From Acidobacteriota bacterium (GTDB lineage: Bacteria; Acidobacteriota; Thermoanaerobaculia; Multivoradales; JAHEKO01), in the NCBI GenBank assembly GCA_029861655.1, contig JAOTZA010000221.1, forward strand, positions 1 to 5,496: 5,496 nt of DNA. Reading direction: 5' to 3'. Positions 1 to 5,496 of this stretch are shown piece by piece. The position numbers were made by a program, and so were the translations under genes. Below the pieces are notes generated by a model, which worked only from the letters and a program-made list of their open reading frames with translations, was not told the DNA's origin and did not search any database. Numbering within the stretch: the first letter of the stretch is position 1; each line of letters opens with the position of its first letter.

Positions 1-1
1 T

Positions 2-1054
2 CTGAGCGACGAGCAGCGCCAGCCTGAGGTGCTTCCAAGCTGTCTCTCCCGGCGTCGCGATCTGGTACCACGACTGCTCGAAAAGCCCGGGATCACTCGT
101 TCCTGGGGCTTCCTCCTCGCCGCGCGTTTTCCGGGCGCGGTGGACCATCAGGCGATTTCCAACGCCCTGCAGGATCTAAGACGGCCGGCCGCTCTCGGAC
201 CTGTTATCCGGGTTCTTTCGGCAACTCGCGACCCCGAGATTAACAAGGCTACGATCGATTTCTACCTGCGACGGCCGCTTGAGGACCGTGTGGCGCTTGC
301 GCCGGTGTTCGCCGAGCGTCGCGACGAGCTCTTCGCCGCGATGAGCGAGCGTGATGACATCGACGTGGAGGATCGCCTGGTACTGAGAGCGGTTCTCGGC
401 GGAAACGCTCGGGAAATCGCTGCCGGGATTCTCAGCCTTTCGCCCTTGCCCCGCCTCGAAGTCGTCTCGCAACTCACCGACCGAGCTGAGATCCTGCGGC
501 TGCTTCCGTGGGACGAGTGGCTCAGCGAGCATCCCGATAGCTGGGCCGAGCTGGTGTGCAAAGCGGCTGTCGATTCCGATCTCCACGAGCTGTTACCGAT
601 CCTGCGGCGGCTCCTCACCGAACACCGTCAAACGTACGTGGTACGAGCCCTCGGCGAGCTCAGAGACCGAGAGAGTGTGCCGCCGCTGATCTCGCTTCTC
701 GAGAACGAGGACACGCCCCGTCGGCTCGAGCCCATCATCATCGAGTGCCTCGGCAGCATCGGCGGTCCAGAAGCCCGCAAGGCCCTGCGCGATCTCGCCT
801 CGTCGGAGAACGAGATCACGGCGCGGCTTTCCCACAAGGCACTGGCCAACTGCGCCGCGAGCGAGGACGACGCTTTCTTCCGAGACGCAGCCAGCCACGC
901 GGACTGGTACGTGCGTCTAGCAGCCGCCGAAGTCCTCGGTCGCTTCATCTGCCCCGAGAATCTCGATGCGCTTTCGAAACTCGCGGCCGACCCGGTATCC
1001 ATCGTCGCGCGCCGCAGTCTCACGGCCTTGCGCGAGGAGGACACTGCCGCTTGA
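2..1054 (+). CDS. HEAT-repeat protein, C-terminal part (5' end outside window)
   Basis: The frame is open from the window edge to TGA at 1052-1054. A GTG at 29 could be a start and would give 341 residues, but it has no clear Shine-Dalgarno sequence and the frame continues upstream without a stop, so I treat the gene as 5'-truncated. Counting from that GTG, residues 203-335 show about four and a half alpha-helical HEAT/PBS-lyase-like repeats: 203-228 (VRALGELRDRESVPPLISLL), 234-260, 264-290, 294-321 and a partial one at 325-335. Each has the pattern of an Ala/Leu-rich helix, a charged turn, and a Pro-Leu or Ala-Leu helix. Residues 1-200 are also helical and Leu-rich, probably diverged repeats. 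There is no signal peptide in the visible part, so it is probably cytoplasmic. Such repeats form a solenoid that binds other proteins; no catalytic motif is visible. Tight coupling to cheR suggests, by inference, a scaffold or regulatory role in the same chemosensory pathway. Confidence 0.82.
   Translation: MSDEQRQPEVLPSCLSRRRDLVPRLLEKPGITRSWGFLLAARFPGAVDHQAISNALQDLRRPAALGPVIRVLSATRDPEINKATIDFYLRRPLEDRVALAPVFAERRDELFAAMSERDDIDVEDRLVLRAVLGGNAREIAAGILSLSPLPRLEVVSQLTDRAEILRLLPWDEWLSEHPDSWAELVCKAAVDSDLHELLPILRRLLTEHRQTYVVRALGELRDRESVPPLISLLENEDTPRRLEPIIIECLGSIGGPEARKALRDLASSENEITARLSHKALANCAASEDDAFFRDAASHADWYVRLAAAEVLGRFICPENLDALSKLAADPVSIVARRSLTALREEDTAA
1034..1040 (+). promoter_or_regulatory. 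Ribosome binding site for cheR
   Basis: GAGGAGG lies inside the last codons of the HEAT-repeat gene, 10 bases before the TTG at 1051. It is a near-perfect Shine-Dalgarno sequence and decides the cheR start: TTG at 1051, overlapping the upstream TGA (1052-1054) as TTGA. The resulting protein has the usual CheR length, whereas the longer open frame back to 556 would add 165 Arg/Pro/Ser-rich residues that are out-of-frame translation of the HEAT gene. Confidence 0.75.
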
Positions 1055-1884
1055 ACGGACAGGTTCGACCGCTCGCTCCCGAGGAGCATCAACTCCTCAA
1101 CGAGGTGATCTCCGATCGGCTCGGTATCTCTTTTCCCGAGGAGAAACGAGAGCTCCTCGAGGGAAAACTGCTGCCCCGACTCAAGGCCTTGAGGCTGACA
1201 CGGTTTCTCGACTACTACCTGACTCTCCAGTACGACCTCGACTCGGAGCTCGAGCAGCTGGCGAGACAGGTCACCAATAACGAAACCTATTTCTTTCGCG
1301 AGGTCTACCACTTCGATGCACTTTTCGAAAGCGGGCTGGACAAGCTCGGAGCCGCCGATTTGGGCCGCCCGCTCCGGGTACTCTGCGCCGGCTGCTCCTC
1401 CGGCGAGGAGCCGTTCACCCTCAGTATCCTGGCACGTGAACAAACCCGCAGTGGACTCTTTCAGAGTCTCGAGATCGACGCCTTTGACATCGACCGGGAA
1501 CAACTCAGACGCGCCAGAGAAGCTGCTTATGGTCCCAACTCGCTCCGCGCCGCCAGCGAGGCGCAGATCCGCTCCTACTTCGGGCGCTCTGGTGCGGAAC
1601 TCTACGAACTCCATTCACGATTCCGTGAACCGGTCTCGTTCTCGTGCGGCAACATTCTCGACGCCTCGACCTACCCTCTGCGAGGTCCTTACGACATCAT
1701 CTTCTGCCGCAACGTCCTGATCTACTTTTCCGAAGAGGCTATTCACCGGACGCTCGAGAACTTCGCCCAGTCGCTTAGGCCCGGGGGGGTGCTTTTTCTG
1801 GGTCACTCGGAGTCCATCATAGGCGTATCTCCTCGCTTCGAGGCGATACGGTTGAGCCGTTGCATCGCCTACCATCGTGTCTGA
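1051..1884 (+). CDS. cheR: CheR-type chemoreceptor glutamate methyltransferase
   Basis: A 277-residue protein, the usual length for CheR. It transfers methyl groups from S-adenosylmethionine to glutamates of methyl-accepting chemotaxis proteins in the cytoplasm, the adaptation arm opposite to CheB. Residues 8-70 are the helical N-terminal CheR domain. The conserved segment TNNETYFFRE is at 75-84. SAM-binding motif I is at 110-121 (VLCAGCSSGEEP); the acidic segment AFDIDREQL at 144-152 fits the next SAM-binding strand. The family signature IIFCRNVLIYF is at 216-226, and LRPGGVLFLGHSES at 242-255. All expected CheR motifs are present, so it should be active. The Trp or similar residue often found before AGCSSGEE is Cys112 here. 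There is no C-terminal TPR or receptor-binding pentapeptide extension. It starts at TTG 1051, which overlaps the HEAT stop by two bases, and its end overlaps cheB by eight bases. A distinct target, such as a non-flagellar chemosensory receptor, cannot be excluded. Confidence 0.95.
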   Translation: MNGQVRPLAPEEHQLLNEVISDRLGISFPEEKRELLEGKLLPRLKALRLTRFLDYYLTLQYDLDSELEQLARQVTNNETYFFREVYHFDALFESGLDKLGAADLGRPLRVLCAGCSSGEEPFTLSILAREQTRSGLFQSLEIDAFDIDREQLRRAREAAYGPNSLRAASEAQIRSYFGRSGAELYELHSRFREPVSFSCGNILDASTYPLRGPYDIIFCRNVLIYFSEEAIHRTLENFAQSLRPGGVLFLGHSESIIGVSPRFEAIRLSRCIAYHRV

Positions 1885-2980
1885 GAACGTCGCACCACGG
1901 CGCGCCACCCGTGTCGCTGTAGTCGATGACTCTTCATTCATACGCAAGGCGTTGGAACGCATCCTGATGGGTGATCCGCGCCTCGAAGTCGTGGGTACCG
2001 CGTCTTCCGGTGAGGAACTCCTCGACCATCTCGAGGACTGGCGACCCGATGTCATCACCCTTGACATCGCAATGCCTGGGATGGGAGGCCTTGCGACACT
2101 CGATCAGATCCAGAGTCGTCGCCCCACACCGGTTCTCGTGCTTTCCACACATACCGGCCGTGAAGCGCCGCTCACGATCGAGGCGTTGCACCGAGGCGCG
2201 CTGGACTTCATCAACAAGCAAAGCTACTCACTTGTCGATTTTCAGTCTCTGGGTGCGGTTCTGATCGACAAGATCCTCCATCTATCCAGGCCCGAGGGGC
2301 TGCCGGGCCCGGACCCACCGTCGGTCGTCAAAAGCGCCGGAAGCGTCGGAACCCTCGATACCGTCTTCGGCGGAGGGGAAATGTCGCGAACGTCGGGCCC
2401 CAAGAGCCGCTTTCGCGCCATCTTGATCGGGGCCTCGACCGGCGGGCCCGTGGCTATCCAGCAGGTACTCGAAGACCTCGGCGCCGATCTGCCGGTTCCG
2501 GTCGTCATCGTCCAGCACATGCCAAAGGGATTCACGGGCCACTTCGCCGAACGGCTGAATGCCAACCTGCCACTCACCGTTCGCGAAGCCATCGACGGCG
2601 AACCGCTCCTGGCCGGTACCGTATACGTTGCGCCTGCCGGGCTCAACCTGGAGATCGCCGCAGACAAAGACCGACTCGAGATCCGGCTTTCCGAGCGATC
2701 TTCGGACACTCCGCACTGTCCTTCGATCGATCTACTGTTCTCCTCGGCGGCGGATGCCATCGGCTCCGAAACGGTGGCTGCTCTTCTCACAGGAATGGGT
2801 CGCGATGGCGCCCAAGGCCTCTCACGACTCTCGGACCTGGGCGCTCACACTCTCGCCCAAGACGAGGTTACTTCGGTCGTCTACGGGATGCCCCGAGCGG
2901 CGAATGACCTTCAGGCTGCTCGCGAGGTCCTGCCTCTCGGGGAGATCGGGCCCCGGGCTCTTCGATTGGTGAAAGGCTAA
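1877..2980 (+). CDS. cheB: CheB-type protein-glutamate methylesterase/response regulator
   Basis: A 367-residue two-domain protein. Residues 12-130 form a receiver: acidic pair Asp17-Asp18, phospho-acceptor Asp63 in DVITLDIAMPGMGG, Ser90 in the Thr/Ser switch position, and Lys114. Residues about 138-177 are a Gly/Pro/Ser-rich linker. Residues 178-366 are the CheB methylesterase with the full triad: Ser187 in GASTGG, His214 in VQHMPKGF, Asp310 in TGMGRDGAQG. Phosphorylation by CheA relieves inhibition of the esterase, which hydrolyses (or deamidates) receptor side chains and opposes CheR. The start is GTG 1877, inside the last codons of cheR; no other in-frame start precedes the receiver core. 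No Shine-Dalgarno sequence is obvious, so translation probably depends on coupling to cheR. An oddity is FINKQ at 111-115, where the receiver lysine is followed by Gln instead of the usual Pro. The gene ends the tightly packed block. Confidence 0.96.
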   Translation: MSENVAPRRATRVAVVDDSSFIRKALERILMGDPRLEVVGTASSGEELLDHLEDWRPDVITLDIAMPGMGGLATLDQIQSRRPTPVLVLSTHTGREAPLTIEALHRGALDFINKQSYSLVDFQSLGAVLIDKILHLSRPEGLPGPDPPSVVKSAGSVGTLDTVFGGGEMSRTSGPKSRFRAILIGASTGGPVAIQQVLEDLGADLPVPVVIVQHMPKGFTGHFAERLNANLPLTVREAIDGEPLLAGTVYVAPAGLNLEIAADKDRLEIRLSERSSDTPHCPSIDLLFSSAADAIGSETVAALLTGMGRDGAQGLSRLSDLGAHTLAQDEVTSVVYGMPRAANDLQAAREVLPLGEIGPRALRLVKG

Positions 2981-2991
2981 CCGGCCCGTCA

Positions 2992-3006
2992 GGAACGGCC
3001 CGTTCC
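2992..3006 (+). terminator. Possible weak hairpin after cheB
   Basis: GGAACG (2992-2997), a GCC loop and CGTTCC (3001-3006) form a perfect 6-bp stem 11 bases after the cheB stop. No clear T-run follows (CTTCATCTTCC), so it is at best a weak or factor-dependent terminator. The 8-base direct repeat CGGCCCGT (2982-2989 and 2996-3003) lies in the same spot. The remaining gap up to 3067 holds no convincing promoter. Confidence 0.25.
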
Positions 3007-3067
3007 CTTCATCTTCCGTTCATCTGGGCTCTTCTACCCTTGACCCGCGGTCGAGGACCACGAAGAC

Positions 3068-3538
3068 ATGCCCCGTCAAAAAACCATCCTTCTGATCGAA
3101 GACAACCCCGATCTAAGAGCTGCGACCGGGGACGCTCTGAAGAGCCTCGGCTACGAGGTCATCGTCACCGCCGGTAGTGCTCCGGCGCTCGAAATCGCCC
3201 GGGACACGAGCTTCGACCTGGTTCTGGTCAACGCTTACCCGGCTCGCGGCCGGGGAATCGAAACACTGGACCGCGTTCGACAACTAGCCCCAGACTTCAA
3301 CCGGCCGGCCGCCAAGAGGCAAGAGGAGGACGGAGTGATCCTTCGAGTCGTCGACACCGGCACCGGAATCCCCGACAAGGTCCGGCACAAGATCTTCGAG
3401 CCCTTCTTCTCCACCAAGAAGGAAACCCACAGCGGGCTCGGGCTGGCGACGGTCCTCGGAGTCGTCGAACAAAACCGAGGCCGTGTTGCAGTGGACTCGG
3501 GAGAAAGCGGTGCCGACCCCACACCGACGGAAAGCTAG
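3068..3538 (+). CDS. Degenerate receiver / histidine-kinase ATPase chimera
   Basis: A 156-residue protein, ATG start with GAGGA at 3053-3057. Residues 5-75 are the first half of a receiver domain (KTILLIEDNPDL start, acidic Glu11-Asp12). The phospho-acceptor position in FDLVLVNAYPARGRG is Asn55 (AAC, one base from the GAC Asp codon). The receiver stops after its third helix, so the switch Thr/Ser and Lys are missing. After a short junction (77-88) the sequence becomes the second half of a HATPase_c domain: G1 box DTGTGIP at 96-102, F box FEPFFSTK at 110-117, G2 box GLGLA at 123-127. The HisKA dimerisation domain, phosphorylatable His and N box are absent. The end is clipped: after GRVAVDSG the usual final strand is replaced by GADPTPTES. 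It can neither receive phosphate on Asp nor act as a normal kinase. Most likely it is an in-frame deletion remnant of a sensor protein with an N-terminal receiver; a regulatory role is possible but unsupported. It is 87 bases after cheB and converges on the next gene. Confidence 0.75.
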   Translation: MPRQKTILLIEDNPDLRAATGDALKSLGYEVIVTAGSAPALEIARDTSFDLVLVNAYPARGRGIETLDRVRQLAPDFNRPAAKRQEEDGVILRVVDTGTGIPDKVRHKIFEPFFSTKKETHSGLGLATVLGVVEQNRGRVAVDSGESGADPTPTES

Positions 3539-3562
3539 CCACCCGGTCAGGCAACCGGTGGC
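3538..3562. terminator. Candidate bidirectional terminator hairpin between convergent genes
   Basis: GCCACCCGGT (3538-3547) pairs with ACCGGTGGC (3554-3562): nine base pairs with one bulged C and a 6-base loop (3548-3553). It covers the whole 8-base gap between the two convergent stop codons and includes the minus-strand stop. The plus side has no T-run; the minus side reads into TAGCTTTCC, with only three T's. Placement is right for a shared terminator, but the weak T-tracts keep confidence low. Confidence 0.4.
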
Positions 3563-5094
3563 GCGGTCAACATCAGTTCCAACTCTGCGGCGAGCTTTTC
3601 CGCTATCAGGCGCTGGCCATAAGCGGTGAGGTGCACGTGGTCCCACCAGAGAAAACCGGAGTCATCGTAGTTCCTGAGATGCTCGTGCATATCGATCACC
3701 GGCAGACCGAACTCGGCACCGACCTGGTCCAGCTCGGCGTATCGGGCCAACAGCCCGCGGTCGGTGGAGCCTGGATCGTTGGCCTCCTTGATCAACACGG
3801 TGCGAATACCGACTTGTCTTGCCGACTCGACCATCTGCCGCACATTCGCGGCGAAGCCTCCCTGATTGGAGCGATCGTTGCTGCTCAGGTTGATGAGCAG
3901 GACCTCGGGTCGCAATGGAAGGAGGTCCCAATTCAAGATCGGGAGGAGGCCCTTGGCCTTGAGCGAGCTGAAGCCCGCGTTGATGCACTCATAGCGCCGG
4001 CCCGTCGTGACCGAGGTGTTCAGGATCGCCTCGACCCCGGCGACGAACGTCTCCTCTTCCCGCCGGGCCCCGGCGCCCCAGGTTTGTGAAGTCCCTAGAA
4101 AGAGGATCCGGTACGGCTCGCCCCGGCCGTCGCCGGCGTTCATTTCCGGAGGTGGATAACGAGCGTGGATTTCGGCCACCACTCGCTCGGCGGTGCCCTT
4201 GCCAAAATACTCTTCCTTTTCCGCCAGAGCGCGACCGACACCAGGGTACGACCCCGCGCGAAGTAGGACAAAAGCAAAGAGCAGCACACCGATCACCAGC
4301 ATCGTGAGATTGACCATCAGAAAGGAGTAGCCAAGAGTCTTCCTGTTACTCCGGGTGACACGAGCCAGCAAAAAGAAAAGGCCGAGGTTGAGTGCGATGA
4401 GGATCACCGAGACGACCAGTGCCAGACCGAGCACACTGCGCGGAGTGTTGAAGTCATCGGAGAACGTCTCGCCGCTTACCAAAGTAATCTCTACATTGTC
4501 GAGAAGTACCGGCCTTCGACCGCCTCCCCGAAAGCCGACCAAACGCCCTGTCTGCCGCTCATAGTTAAAAGCGCTCAGCTCCCGGCCGTCAATTTTCGCA
4601 ATCACCCGTCCGGCCTCGAGCTCGATCCGCGCCCGGTGCCACGCCTTGCCCTCCACACTCCGTTCGTCGAGCAGCTCCTTTCTCAGAAACTCGCCGTCCG
4701 CGGTCACCTCGAGAAAAGCACTCGGATGTCTCGGCCCCGCGCCAAAGCGAACACCGGCCGATCCCCCCTCCGGCTCACCATCGAACAGAACAACGACATA
4801 GCCGTCTTCGTCGATCTGGAAATCGAACTTGATCGCTTGGACCTCCGTTACCGGGCGATGGTAAAAGACCTCCTGATTGCCGTGCCAGGCTCCAAGGTTG
4901 AGTGCGCCCCCCGCGAGACTCTGGCGCTCGGTGACAAAGGAAAACGCGCCCATGAGCCCGCGCTCGAGCTGAGTCTTGGTGGAAACCCACTTGCCGTTGG
5001 CGTGGAGCGTGTTGTGCTGGGCCAGATAGATCTTCGAGGCCACCCCGCCGAGGAGGACCTGGACGACGATGCAGACAAGCAGAATCCGGCGCAT
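3547..5094 (-). CDS. Membrane-anchored SGNH/GDSL hydrolase with lectin-like region
   Basis: A 515-residue protein. Residues 3-20 are a hydrophobic N-terminal anchor after Met-Arg-Arg. Residues about 45-217 are beta-rich, with a concanavalin-like/LamG-like character (KFDFQIDEDGYVVVLFDG, WHRARIELEAGRVIAKIDGR, LLDNVEI). Two further hydrophobic segments, about 220-245 and 258-279, flank a basic loop (RVTRSNRK) that should be cytoplasmic, placing both the lectin-like region and the C-terminal domain outside the inner membrane. Residues 328-510 are an SGNH hydrolase: block I ILFLGTSQTWG with catalytic Ser336 (GTS in place of GDS), block II INAGFSS with Gly374, block III NLSSND with Asn406, block V WWDHVHLTAYG with Asp485 and His488. 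All catalytic positions are present. Family members de-esterify lipids or O-acetylated polysaccharides; the substrate here is unknown, and cell-surface glycan is an inference from the lectin-like region and topology. The ATG at 5094 gives a clean N-terminal anchor but lacks a Shine-Dalgarno sequence. It lies 49 bases downstream of the next gene on the same strand. Confidence 0.85.
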   Translation of the reverse strand: MRRILLVCIVVQVLLGGVASKIYLAQHNTLHANGKWVSTKTQLERGLMGAFSFVTERQSLAGGALNLGAWHGNQEVFYHRPVTEVQAIKFDFQIDEDGYVVVLFDGEPEGGSAGVRFGAGPRHPSAFLEVTADGEFLRKELLDERSVEGKAWHRARIELEAGRVIAKIDGRELSAFNYERQTGRLVGFRGGGRRPVLLDNVEITLVSGETFSDDFNTPRSVLGLALVVSVILIALNLGLFFLLARVTRSNRKTLGYSFLMVNLTMLVIGVLLFAFVLLRAGSYPGVGRALAEKEEYFGKGTAERVVAEIHARYPPPEMNAGDGRGEPYRILFLGTSQTWGAGARREEETFVAGVEAILNTSVTTGRRYECINAGFSSLKAKGLLPILNWDLLPLRPEVLLINLSSNDRSNQGGFAANVRQMVESARQVGIRTVLIKEANDPGSTDRGLLARYAELDQVGAEFGLPVIDMHEHLRNYDDSGFLWWDHVHLTAYGQRLIAEKLAAELELMLTAPPVA

Positions 5095-5103
5095 GGGGCG
5101 GTA

Positions 5104-5109
5104 ATTCTA
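5104..5109 (-). promoter_or_regulatory. Possible -10 box before the SGNH hydrolase gene
   Basis: Read on the minus strand the site is TAGAAT, five of six matches to TATAAT, ending 9 bases before the ATG at 5094. A transcript from it would start at or within a few bases of the ATG, giving a leaderless mRNA, in keeping with the missing Shine-Dalgarno sequence. The -35 region (TTAGGG, 18 bases upstream) is poor. This is a weak call in a 49-base intergenic gap. Confidence 0.2.
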
Positions 5110-5143
5110 GGACGAACGGATCGCCAACCCTAACCCGTCGCCT

Positions 5144-5496
5144 TCAGGATGATCGCGGTGCGATCCGGGGGGCAGTCCCTTCTGGATCCGTGACGGAGCT
5201 GGCCCCGGTCTTGGTTTTGGTCTTGCCCGCTTCCGAGGTCGCTCCCCCTTCGCGCCGCCCCTCCGCCCAACATGTGACGTACCAGAGCGCCGCGTCGGAG
5301 CGCTTGCCCCATTCACGGAGGGCAGCGACTCCCTCCTCGAGCTCGGCACGTGACAACGTCGTCGATTCGAGAATCGTCTCCGGCGCTCCTTCGATCAGAC
5401 CGGCGAAGTTGGCGAGCATGACGTCGAACGACGGGTCCGCGTGGCAACTGCCGAAAAAGAGCATGTCGTTCCTGACCGGCTGGGCGTCGGCGGCCT
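5144..5496 (-). CDS. Unrecognised protein, probably 5'-truncated by window edge
   Basis: The minus-strand frame ends at TGA (5146-5144) and is open to the window edge. An ATG at 5464 has AGGA (5473-5470) five bases upstream and would give a complete 106-residue protein, but the frame continues upstream without a stop, so either reading is possible. From that ATG, residues 1-71 look like a folded, mostly helical segment (FFGSCHADPSFDVMLANF, SRAELEEGVAALREWG, DAALWYVTCWAEGRR). Residues 72-106 are a low-complexity tail with KTKTKT at 81-86 and Ser/Thr/Pro/Arg-rich sequence. There is no membrane segment or signal peptide in the visible part. I do not recognise the family. The 'SDAALWYVTCWAEGRR' ending faintly recalls the C-terminus of some class I SAM-dependent methyltransferases, but no SAM motif is in view and I would not assign it. 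It is 49 bases upstream of the SGNH hydrolase gene and could share its transcript. Confidence 0.6.
   Translation of the reverse strand, partial: AADAQPVRNDMLFFGSCHADPSFDVMLANFAGLIEGAPETILESTTLSRAELEEGVAALREWGKRSDAALWYVTCWAEGRREGGATSEAGKTKTKTGASSVTDPEGTAPRIAPRSS
5207..5225 (-). repeat. Short 6-base tandem repeat encoding Lys-Thr-Lys-Thr-Lys-Thr
   Basis: On the minus strand the site reads as three copies of AAGACC, the middle one AAAACC, in frame with the tail of the unrecognised gene. Six-base units change the protein by whole Lys-Thr pairs, so the copy number could vary without a frameshift. At three copies, one imperfect, it may simply be low-complexity coding sequence. Confidence 0.4.

Noticed and set aside
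556..1050. Long upstream extension of the cheR frame (start at ATG 556)
   Set aside because: The extra 165 residues are Arg/Pro/Ser-rich, out-of-frame translation of the HEAT gene; a strong ribosome site and TTG at 1051 give a normal-length CheR.
628..1614. 328-residue minus-strand open frame opposite the HEAT gene and cheR
   Set aside because: It is antisense to two well-supported genes, has no recognisable domain, and is explained by the high GC content that leaves few stops in shadow frames.
2242..2790. 182-residue minus-strand open frame opposite cheB
   Set aside because: Ser/Arg/Pro-rich composition typical of a shadow frame, lying across the conserved CheB esterase domain.
3040..3045. 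TTGACC as a -35 box for the chimera gene
   Set aside because: It is only 22 bases before the ATG, leaving no room for a -10 box and leader, and no TATAAT-like sequence follows at the right distance.
3068..3538. Annotating this gene as an ordinary response regulator or histidine kinase
   Set aside because: Phospho-acceptor Asp, receiver Lys, HisKA domain and N box are all missing, so neither activity can be assigned.
3631..4089. 152-residue plus-strand open frame opposite the SGNH hydrolase
   Set aside because: It lies over the conserved SGNH blocks on the other strand and shows no domain of its own.
4636..5133. 165-residue plus-strand open frame opposite the hydrolase N-terminus
   Set aside because: The minus-strand frame has a clear membrane anchor and beta-rich region here; the plus frame is a charged, featureless shadow.

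Overview
The window is GC-rich and densely packed, with long open frames, overlapping genes and mixed ATG/GTG/TTG starts. That fits a high-GC Gram-negative bacterium. A HEAT-repeat gene next to cheR-cheB, and a membrane-anchored SGNH hydrolase, are the kind of gene content I associate with Acidobacteriota, Myxococcota or other former Deltaproteobacteria. No marker gene is present, so this placement is inference only.

Layout. Positions 2-2980 (+) hold a compact three-gene block: the C-terminal part of a HEAT-repeat protein, a CheR methyltransferase whose TTG start overlaps the HEAT stop codon, and a CheB methylesterase whose GTG start lies inside the end of cheR. The overlaps imply one mRNA and coupled translation. 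CheR adds methyl groups to glutamates of chemoreceptors and phospho-CheB removes them, so the block is the adaptation module of a chemosensory pathway. No CheA, CheW or receptor is visible here; they may lie upstream of the window or elsewhere.

After an 87-base gap, positions 3068-3538 (+) encode a small two-component chimera. It joins the first half of a receiver domain, with Asn in place of the phospho-accepting Asp, to the second half of a histidine-kinase ATPase domain that lacks the N box and the HisKA domain. It looks like the product of an internal deletion in a larger sensor protein.

The last part runs on the minus strand. Positions 5094-3547 encode a 515-residue protein anchored by three predicted membrane segments, with a beta-rich lectin-like region between the first and second and a C-terminal SGNH/GDSL hydrolase domain. 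It converges on the chimera gene with an 8-base gap that carries a possible bidirectional terminator hairpin. Upstream of it, at the right edge of the window, is an unrecognised minus-strand reading frame ending in a low-complexity tail.

I see no rRNA, tRNA, CRISPR array, insertion sequence or phage gene. No stretch above 300 bases lacks a gene. I did not find a clear new defence or mobile system. The most unusual items are the receiver/ATPase chimera and the lectin-like/SGNH membrane protein.
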